From Burkholderiales bacterium (GTDB taxonomy: Bacteria > Pseudomonadota > Gammaproteobacteria > Burkholderiales > UBA11063), in assembly GCA_020697025.1 (NCBI GenBank), contig JAJFBO010000071.1:1-7608 (forward strand): a DNA stretch of 7,608 nucleotides, given 5' to 3'. Each line of letters opens with the position of its first letter. The stretch's first letter is position 1. This document shows, piece by piece, positions 1 to 4,270 of this stretch. The notes below the pieces were generated by a model that made no database searches, was not told the DNA's origin, and worked only from the letters and a program-made list of their open reading frames with translations. A program made the translations under genes and the position numbers.

Positions 1-6
1 AGTATA

Positions 7-19
7 GCGTCTTAGACGC
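7..19. repeat. 13-bp perfect palindrome in non-coding DNA
   Basis: GCGTCT-T-AGACGC is a perfect inverted repeat with a single central base. It lies in the 134-bp stretch downstream of greA, which has no open frame of useful length on either strand. The symmetry would suit an operator half-site pair for a gene left of the window, or a small hairpin. No T-run follows on either strand, so it does not look like a terminator. The function is unknown. Confidence 0.35.
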
Positions 20-134
20 CTAAATCAAATATCTAAAAAAATGTGATATAGTTAATCGGTATTAATTATTAAGTCTATGGTGGAATGAGAAGGGGAGTAC
101 TATACTTAAAATATTATAACAAAATTTGATAACA

Positions 135-608
135 TTATAAATAAGTATCAAGTATCTCATATTCTTTAGTACCATTAGGTACTTTTATCTCAACTGCTTC
201 CCCGATTTCTTTACCAATTAAGCTTCTACCCACAGGGGAGTTTACCGATATTTTACCCATTGAAAGGTCTGCTTCATCATCACCAACAATTTGATAGCAA
301 ACAGTTTTCTCGGTTTCTAAATCCAAGAGTTCAACTCTTAAGCCAAATATAATCCTGCCATTACTTTCTACTTTTGCGGGATCTATGACATTTGCCAAGC
401 TTAGTTTGCTTTCTATTTCTGCAATTCGGCCTTCAATAAAGCCCTGCTTTTCTTTAGCGGCATCATATTCTGCATTTTCAGATAGATCACCATGACTTCT
501 TGCTTCACTAATTGCCTGAATAACACTTGGGCGTTCGATGGTTTTTAGACGGATTAATTCGTCTTCTAATTGCTTGGCGCCATTTATAGTCATAGGGTAT
601 GTTTGCAT
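135..608 (-). CDS. greA: Transcription elongation factor GreA
   Basis: GreA binds RNA polymerase through the secondary channel. It stimulates cleavage of the backtracked transcript 3' end, which rescues arrested complexes. The 157-aa product has the normal GreA length. The N-terminal part (about 1-75) is the two-helix coiled coil, with the tip motif HGDLSENAEY carrying D41 and E44, the acidic pair that coordinates the catalytic magnesium in the family. The C-terminal part (about 80-157) is the FKBP-like domain, with the hallmark VGDDEAD, SVNSPVGRSLIGK and a terminal EYEILDTYL stretch. The start is chosen because MQTYPMT aligns with the MQ..PMT start of other GreA proteins; the Shine-Dalgarno sequence (AAAAAAG) is weak. 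GreA and GreB are related, but the uncharged SVNSPVGR and the length favour GreA. The upstream neighbour is a terminator hairpin only 26 bp away, leaving little room for a separate promoter. Confidence 0.96.
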   Translation of the reverse strand: MQTYPMTINGAKQLEDELIRLKTIERPSVIQAISEARSHGDLSENAEYDAAKEKQGFIEGRIAEIESKLSLANVIDPAKVESNGRIIFGLRVELLDLETEKTVCYQIVGDDEADLSMGKISVNSPVGRSLIGKEIGEAVEIKVPNGTKEYEILDTYL

Positions 609-634
609 AATTTAACTTTTTTAATAGTAAATAA

Positions 635-666
635 AAAACCGAAAGCCACAAAGGACTTTCGGTTTT
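635..666 (-). terminator. Intrinsic terminator of the small-protein cluster, just upstream of greA
   Basis: On the minus strand AAAACCGAAAG pairs perfectly with CTTTCGGTTTT (11 bp, loop of about 10 bases). The right arm runs into TTTTTTAT, a proper U-tract for minus-strand transcription. It lies 17 bp after the stop of the 68-aa lipoprotein gene and 26 bp before the greA start. The plus-strand reading also has a short T-run, but no plus-strand gene precedes it. It may act as a partial terminator or attenuator for greA. Confidence 0.85.
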
Positions 667-683
667 GAAACAATCAAAGTGTT

Positions 684-890
684 TTAGCTGCCAGATTGAG
701 CGGCTTCCATCGCACTTACAGATTTTTTCTTCTTATGGTGCTGTTTAACAGTACCTGAAGCAGTTTTGTGTTTAACAACTACTAATTCGGTGCTATCTAT
801 ATGAGTTATAGCTGGTACAGGAGCTTGTTCTGACGAACATCCTGCCACTACAAAAATACCACCAATTAACAAAACTAATAATCTTTTCAT
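684..890 (-). CDS. Small lipoprotein with lysine/histidine-rich tail (68 aa)
   Basis: I do not recognise a named family. The product begins with a lipoprotein signal: basic MKRLL, a hydrophobic core, and the lipobox V-A-G-C with C18 as the lipidated residue. Serine at +2 suggests sorting to the outer membrane under the usual Lol rule. The mature part is about 51 residues, probably disordered. A Pro/Val-rich stretch is followed by a basic segment (residues about 40-57) with KHK and QHHKKKK, then a neutral end. The start has a Shine-Dalgarno AAGGAAAA upstream. It is the last gene of a three-gene minus-strand cluster, 21 bp after the 51-aa lipoprotein gene, and is followed by a terminator. Its N-terminal coding DNA closely resembles that of the other two genes, which suggests duplication. 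A structural or envelope-stress role is possible but unproven. Confidence 0.8.
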   Translation of the reverse strand: MKRLLVLLIGGIFVVAGCSSEQAPVPAITHIDSTELVVVKHKTASGTVKQHHKKKKSVSAMEAAQSGS

Positions 891-911
891 TATATTTTCC
901 TTGGCAAATTA

Positions 912-1067
912 TTATTTGTCGCAGTTAATAGTTGAATGTTTATGGTGCTTGTGCTTAACTGGTGCAGGAGTGTAAGATTGTTGTTCAGAAGCAACAGGTT
1001 CTTGAGAAGAAGAACATGCAGAAATAACAATCGCACTAGCACACAGAAGAACTAATAATTTTTTCAT
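912..1067 (-). CDS. Very small lipoprotein with HKHHKH cluster (51 aa)
   Basis: This short gene is easily missed. Translation gives MKKLLVLLCASAIVISAC as a type II signal with lipobox I-S-A-C and lipidated C18, followed by SSSQEP. The mature part is only 34 residues: a Ser/Gln/Glu linker, PAPV, then a dense basic histidine cluster (KHKHHKH, about residues 38-44) and an end STINCDK with a second cysteine, C49. A clear Shine-Dalgarno GAAAGGTG lies 5-6 bases before the ATG, the stop is TAA, and it is spaced 25 bp and 21 bp from its neighbours on the same strand. It resembles the flanking genes in signal peptide and basic tail. The His/Cys content could bind metal ions. The C-terminal lysine recalls Braun-type lipoproteins, but there is no heptad repeat to support that. 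The function is unknown. Confidence 0.75.
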   Translation of the reverse strand: MKKLLVLLCASAIVISACSSSQEPVASEQQSYTPAPVKHKHHKHSTINCDK

Positions 1068-1092
1068 AATAACACCTTTCTATACGTAATAA

Positions 1093-1353
1093 TTACATTG
1101 AAGCTGGAGTAGCATCAGCACCTGCAGACGCAGATTTTTTACTGCTATGTTTTTTACCATGTCTTCTAGTTTTTTTCTTAGAAGATTTTTTTTCAGTAGT
1201 AACTGTTTTTTCAGTTGTAGATGCTGCAGGAGCTTCAGTAGCAGTTGCAGGAGCTTCAGCAGCTGCTGGAGTTTCAGAAGTTACTGCAGGTTCAGCAGCA
1301 AAAGCTGATGCAGCGAATAAGCCAGCTACTAACATAGCTAATAATTTTTTCAT
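1093..1353 (-). CDS. Small exported Ala/Pro-rich protein with cationic C-terminal half (86 aa)
   Basis: I do not recognise a named family. A type I signal peptide is clear: MKKLL, a hydrophobic core to about residue 16, then A-F-A-A with likely cleavage after residue 19 or 20. The mature protein is low-complexity. Residues 27-47 are an acidic Ala/Pro/Thr stretch with a roughly seven-residue repeat (ETPAAA, EAPATAT, EAPAAST). Residues 55-73 are strongly basic (KKSSKKKTRRHGKKHSSKK), and the end is small and neutral. The composition resembles the acid-shock protein Asr of enterobacteria (Ala-rich then Lys/His-rich), but this is likeness of composition, not shown homology. The start is supported by Shine-Dalgarno AAAAGGAAA. 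It is the first gene of the three-gene cluster, about 105 bp downstream of a good promoter. It is probably periplasmic and disordered. Confidence 0.8.
   Translation of the reverse strand: MKKLLAMLVAGLFAASAFAAEPAVTSETPAAAEAPATATEAPAASTTEKTVTTEKKSSKKKTRRHGKKHSSKKSASAGADATPASM
1225..1259 (-). repeat. Two-copy 14-bp direct repeat, period 21 bp
   Basis: The plus-strand sequence TGCAGGAGCTTCAG occurs at 1225-1238 and again at 1246-1259, 21 bp apart. It lies within the Ala/Pro/Thr region of the 86-aa protein and encodes the seven-residue repeat there. Such in-frame repeats can expand or shrink by slippage. Confidence 0.7.
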
Positions 1354-1415
1354 AATCTAAATTTCCTTTTTTAAAGATATAATAAGTAATAAGAAGGTTC
1401 AGAATTTGTTGCACG

Positions 1416-1427
1416 CAAACATGTTTG
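1416..1427. repeat. 12-bp perfect palindrome in leader of small-protein cluster
   Basis: CAAACATGTTTG is its own reverse complement. It sits about 30-40 bp downstream of the predicted minus-strand start site, where a bound repressor could block transcription. No known regulator is assigned. Confidence 0.35.
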
Positions 1428-1464
1428 AATACAGCAAACCATTGATTGACCATCAGTGAGCGTG

Positions 1465-1493
1465 ATTATAACATAAGCTAAAACAAAAAACAA
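1465..1493 (-). promoter_or_regulatory. Sigma-70-type promoter of the small-protein cluster
   Basis: Read on the minus strand, TTGTTT (1488-1493) is followed after exactly 17 bp by a consensus TATAAT (1465-1470). The spacer is T-rich. Transcription would start near 1458, giving a leader of about 105 nt before the 86-aa protein gene. No other good promoter is visible between the three small genes, so one transcript ending at 635 is likely. Confidence 0.6.
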
Positions 1494-1518
1494 TATTTAT
1501 GTATAAAAAAATAAATAC

Positions 1519-1546
1519 TTGTTCATGCATAAAAGCGCAATATAAT
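1519..1546 (+). promoter_or_regulatory. Candidate promoter for peroxiredoxin
   Basis: TTGTTC (1519-1524), a 16-bp spacer and consensus TATAAT (1541-1546) would start transcription near 1553, leaving a leader of about 115 nt. A second candidate is the extended -10 TGCTAGAAT at 1586-1594, which has only a poor -35. Either could serve the gene at 1669. I could not find a convincing OxyR or OhrR site. Confidence 0.45.
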
Positions 1547-1668
1547 CCCAAATATTAGATTTGCTTTCCTGCCAAAGGTGTTTTATGCTAGAATATGTAC
1601 TTAATGTAGGTTAATATAAACCATAAAACAGATAGTTTTTAATATTGTTTAATTTATAGGAGTTTTAG

Positions 1669-2310
1669 ATGAACTGTAATGATTCATGTGATTATGAAAT
1701 GGTATTCCCTCAAGTTTTAGTTGGGCAACAGGCACCAGATTTCACTGCGGCAGCTGTAATGGGTAATGGGGAAATTGTTAATGAATTTAATTTTAAAAAA
1801 GCCACTTCCGGCAAATATACTGTAGTATTTTTCTATCCACTTGATTTTACTTTTGTTTGTCCATCAGAGCTAATAGCTTTTGACAACAGGTTAGCAGATT
1901 TTAAACAACGTGGTGTTGAAGTAATTGGTATTTCAATTGATTCACATTTTACGCATAATGCTTGGAAAAATACTCCAATAGATAAAGGAGGGATAGGGCA
2001 AGTCGGCTATACTTTAGTTGCAGATATTAAACATGAAATTTGCCAAAGCTATGGGGTTGAGTCTCCAGGTGGAGTAGCATACCGCGGTTCATTTTTAATT
2101 GATCAGCGTGGTATAGTAAGACATATGGTAGTAAATGATTTACCATTAGGACGTAATATTGATGAAATGCTTAGGATGGTTGATGCGCTCCAGTTTACTG
2201 AAGAAAATGGTGAGGTATGTCCGGCTGGTTGGTCGCAAGGCAAGGCTGGTATGAAGGCTTCTATTTCCGGAGTGGCAGATTATTTAGCTAATCATTCAAA
2301 AGATTTGTAA
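1669..2310 (+). CDS. Typical 2-Cys peroxiredoxin (AhpC/Prx1 group)
   Basis: The enzyme reduces hydrogen peroxide and organic hydroperoxides in the cytoplasm, normally recycled by thioredoxin or AhpF. The 213-aa protein has the thioredoxin-like fold. The active-site motif PLDFTFVCPSE holds T61 and peroxidatic C64, and R139 in AYRGSF completes the catalytic triad. The resolving cysteine is C184 in GEVCPAGW, as in typical 2-Cys enzymes. The loop DKGGIGQV (about 106-112) resembles the GG.G element linked to sensitivity to over-oxidation, but the C-terminal end (DYLANHSKDL) lacks a clear YF motif. The start is fixed by Shine-Dalgarno AGGAG (1658-1662), six bases before ATG. This adds an N-terminal MNCNDSCDYE with two extra cysteines (C3, C7), and C125 is a further non-catalytic cysteine. 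It stands alone, with its own promoter region and terminator. No ahpF or reductase gene is nearby. Confidence 0.93.
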   Translation: MNCNDSCDYEMVFPQVLVGQQAPDFTAAAVMGNGEIVNEFNFKKATSGKYTVVFFYPLDFTFVCPSELIAFDNRLADFKQRGVEVIGISIDSHFTHNAWKNTPIDKGGIGQVGYTLVADIKHEICQSYGVESPGGVAYRGSFLIDQRGIVRHMVVNDLPLGRNIDEMLRMVDALQFTEENGEVCPAGWSQGKAGMKASISGVADYLANHSKDL

Positions 2311-2325
2311 CCTATAAATTCTTAT

Positions 2326-2358
2326 AAAGGCTTTACGTTTGTTGGTAAGGCCTTTTTT
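2326..2358 (+). terminator. Intrinsic terminator after peroxiredoxin
   Basis: AAAGGCTTTAC (2326-2336) pairs with GTAAGGCCTTT (2345-2355), giving 11 bp with one G-U and an 8-base loop, and runs into six Ts (2353-2358). It lies 15 bp after the peroxiredoxin stop. The hairpin ends only 16 bp before the next start codon, so the following gene may depend on read-through or a promoter hidden upstream. Confidence 0.9.
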
Positions 2359-2374
2359 ATTGAAAGTAAAAGTT

Positions 2375-3124
2375 ATGACACAACCAATCGTAGGTATTGT
2401 AGCTGATGAAAGAATAATCGGTTTATATACTACATACCTGGTGCGGGCGAAATATGCCGAATCATTAATTAAATTTTCCAAAGTTACACCAGTAATAATT
2501 CCGCCAATTAGCGAATATAATTTAATTAATGAATATCTGGAAATGATAGATGGCCTTTTGCTAACTGGTTCGCCTTCGGATATACATCCATCCCGTTATG
2601 GTCATGAAATAAAAAATTTTGATTCTTTTTTTGATAAGAATCGTGATGAAACCAGCCTCAGCATGATACAAGGTGCTGTAGAACGTGGAATGCCTGTTTT
2701 AGGTATTTGCCGTGGCTTTCAGGAAATTAATGTCGCTCTTGGCGGCACACTGCATCAAAGTGTACATTGTATACCAAATTTTTTGGATCATAGAGACGTT
2801 GAAAGTGATGATTTAGAAGTGTTATTTGGTAAACGACATAGCGTTAAGGCTAATCCTGATGGGCGATTAATTAATATGGCTAACCAAGAAACCTGGGAAG
2901 TAAATAGCCTACATCATCAGGGAATTGATCTGTTAGCCCCGGTATTACAGGCTGAAGCTATAGCTGATGACGGGCTTATTGAGGCAATAAGCTTAAAAAA
3001 TGACAGTAAATTTGTTTTTGGGGCTCAATGGCATTTCGAATGGCAGACAGCTTTGGACCAGGTTTCTTTAGCAATATTTAAAGCATTTAGTGATGCTTGT
3101 ATAGTATATAAAAAAAGTAAATAA
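2375..3124 (+). CDS. puuD: Class I glutamine amidotransferase-like hydrolase, gamma-glutamyl-GABA hydrolase type (peptidase C26)
   Basis: Members of this family hydrolyse gamma-glutamyl amides. PuuD releases GABA and glutamate from gamma-glutamyl-GABA in putrescine breakdown. The 249-aa product has the whole fold: N-terminal PIVGIVAD, GLLLTGSPSDIHPSRYG (about 60-76), the nucleophile elbow GICRGFQE with C112, NSLHHQGID near 177-185, and the C-terminal GAQWHFEW with H220 and E222 completing the triad. The usual proline of QWHPE is phenylalanine here. The start is ATG at 2375, giving MTQPIVG. An upstream in-frame TTG at 2339 lies inside the terminator hairpin and is rejected. The Shine-Dalgarno is weak (GAAAG). 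It is followed 33 bp later by alanine dehydrogenase, which suggests joint use in amino-nitrogen catabolism. No other puu gene is in the window, so the exact substrate is uncertain and the symbol is tentative. Confidence 0.8.
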   Translation: MTQPIVGIVADERIIGLYTTYLVRAKYAESLIKFSKVTPVIIPPISEYNLINEYLEMIDGLLLTGSPSDIHPSRYGHEIKNFDSFFDKNRDETSLSMIQGAVERGMPVLGICRGFQEINVALGGTLHQSVHCIPNFLDHRDVESDDLEVLFGKRHSVKANPDGRLINMANQETWEVNSLHHQGIDLLAPVLQAEAIADDGLIEAISLKNDSKFVFGAQWHFEWQTALDQVSLAIFKAFSDACIVYKKSK

Positions 3125-3145
3125 TTTAACTATTTAGTAACAGTG

Positions 3146-3154
3146 AAAGGAAAG
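3146..3154 (+). promoter_or_regulatory. Ribosome binding site that fixes the ald start
   Basis: AAAGGAAAG lies three to eight bases before the ATG at 3158. A GTG at 3143 is also in frame, but the binding site would then fall inside the coding region. The ATG gives MLVGIPREIKN, which matches the usual alanine dehydrogenase start. Confidence 0.75.
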
Positions 3155-3157
3155 AGC

Positions 3158-4270
3158 ATGTTAGTAGGTATACCTAGAGAGATAAAAAATCATGAATACA
3201 GGGTAGGAATGACCCCAAGTGGTGTATTAGAGTTGGTTCGTCACGGACATAGAGTTATAGTTGAAACTAATGCTGGTGCAGGCATTGGTTTTGACGATGA
3301 TGCTTACAAACGAGCTGGTGCTGAGATTGTAAATCATGCTAGTGAAGTTTATTCTTTAGCTGAAATGATTGTAAAAGTTAAAGAACCACAAAAAGAAGAA
3401 TGTAAAATGCTAAAAAGCGGCCAGGTTTTATTTACTTACCTTCATTTAGCGCCAGATCCTGAACAAACTAAAGAATTATTAAATTCGGACTGTATTGCAA
3501 TTGCATATGAGACTGTTACTGATGATCATGGAGGATTGCCTTTATTAGCACCTATGTCTGAGGTAGCAGGCAGATTGTCTATACAAGCAGGTGCACATTC
3601 ACTTGAAAAACATAAAGGTGGAAGTGGGATATTGCTAGGCGGTGTACCTGGAGTAAAGCCAGCTAATGTTGTTGTAATTGGGGGCGGCGTAGTTGGGATT
3701 AATGCTGCGAGGATGGCTGCTGGCCTAAATGCTGATGTTACTATTTTAGATAGAAGTCTGAATGTCTTAAAAAAGATTGATAATGATTTTGGTGGACGAA
3801 TAAAAACTCTATATAGTAACTATATGAATCTGGAGCAATCAATTGAAGAAGCTGATTTAGTTATTGGGGCAGTTTTAATCCCGGGAGCTTCAGCACCAAA
3901 ATTACTTACGCATACAATGCTAAAAAGCATGAGGCAAGGTAGCGTATTAGTAGATGTATCTATTGACCAGGGCGGTTGTTTTGAAACTTCAATGCCAACT
4001 ACCCATCAGGATCCAACATATATAATAGATGGTATTGTCCATTATTGCGTGGCAAATATGCCAGGAGCAGTTGCTAAAACCTCTACGCTTGCACTGACTA
4101 ATGCAACTTTACCGTTCGTGGTAGAGTTAGCAGGTAAGGGCTGGAAGAAAGCAACTTTAGAAAATATACATTTATTAGCAGGGTTAAATATTTGTCAAGG
4201 TAATGTAACTTATTATGCTGTAGCGCGTGATTTAGGGTATCAATATGTTGATGCAAATAAACTAATCTAG
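3158..4270 (+). CDS. ald: Alanine dehydrogenase (NAD-dependent)
   Basis: Ald interconverts L-alanine and pyruvate plus ammonia with NAD, acting as a soluble oligomer in the cytoplasm. The 370-aa product is nearly the same length as the well-studied mycobacterial enzyme. Its key residues fall at the same numbers: R15 (HEYRVG) and K75 (VKVKEP) for substrate binding, catalytic H96 (YLHLA) and D270 (SIDQGG). The N-terminal catalytic domain is followed by the NAD-binding Rossmann part with VVVIGGGVVG (171-180) and D198 at the end of the second strand, as expected for NAD rather than NADP. Also typical are LLAPMSEVAGR, GGVPGV and the YCVANMPGAVAKTST stretch (296-310). It follows the PuuD-like gene by 33 bp and is probably co-transcribed, which would let GABA- or alanine-derived nitrogen feed pyruvate and ammonia. 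Its 3' end overlaps the convergent RNB gene by 9 bp. Confidence 0.96.
   Translation: MLVGIPREIKNHEYRVGMTPSGVLELVRHGHRVIVETNAGAGIGFDDDAYKRAGAEIVNHASEVYSLAEMIVKVKEPQKEECKMLKSGQVLFTYLHLAPDPEQTKELLNSDCIAIAYETVTDDHGGLPLLAPMSEVAGRLSIQAGAHSLEKHKGGSGILLGGVPGVKPANVVVIGGGVVGINAARMAAGLNADVTILDRSLNVLKKIDNDFGGRIKTLYSNYMNLEQSIEEADLVIGAVLIPGASAPKLLTHTMLKSMRQGSVLVDVSIDQGGCFETSMPTTHQDPTYIIDGIVHYCVANMPGAVAKTSTLALTNATLPFVVELAGKGWKKATLENIHLLAGLNICQGNVTYYAVARDLGYQYVDANKLI

Larger units (their letters stand above)
1354..1668. promoter_or_regulatory. Divergent intergenic region between small-protein cluster and peroxiredoxin
   Basis: This 315-bp gap has no convincing gene. It contains the leader and promoter of the minus-strand cluster on the left, a 12-bp palindrome CAAACATGTTTG at 1416-1427 in that leader, and one or two plus-strand promoters for the peroxiredoxin on the right. 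The centre (1471-1520) is very A-rich. A nine-codon frame from the ATG at 1585 lacks a Shine-Dalgarno and is not called. Confidence 0.6.

Noticed and set aside
1..20. tRNA-like anticodon arm (AGCGTCTTAGACGCC)
   Set aside because: No acceptor stem, T-arm consensus or CCA end can be found around it on either strand.
1585..1614. Nine-codon frame (MLEYVLNVG) in the peroxiredoxin leader
   Set aside because: It has no Shine-Dalgarno and no attenuator hairpin after it. It also overlaps a possible extended -10 element.
1621..1650. Possible OxyR-type site (ATAG at 1632) before the peroxiredoxin gene
   Set aside because: Only one ATAG quarter-site is present. The required symmetric partners at the right spacing are missing.
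2339..2374. Upstream TTG start that would extend the PuuD-like protein by 12 residues
   Set aside because: It lies inside the terminator hairpin of the peroxiredoxin gene and has no Shine-Dalgarno. The ATG at 2375 matches the family start.
2296..2481. 61-codon minus-strand open frame
   Set aside because: It overlaps the terminator and the 5' end of the PuuD-like gene. It has no family features and is a shadow frame in AT-rich DNA.
3143..3157. GTG start extending alanine dehydrogenase by five residues
   Set aside because: The ribosome binding site AAAGGAAAG would be within the coding part. ATG at 3158 aligns R15, K75, H96 and D270 with the known enzyme.
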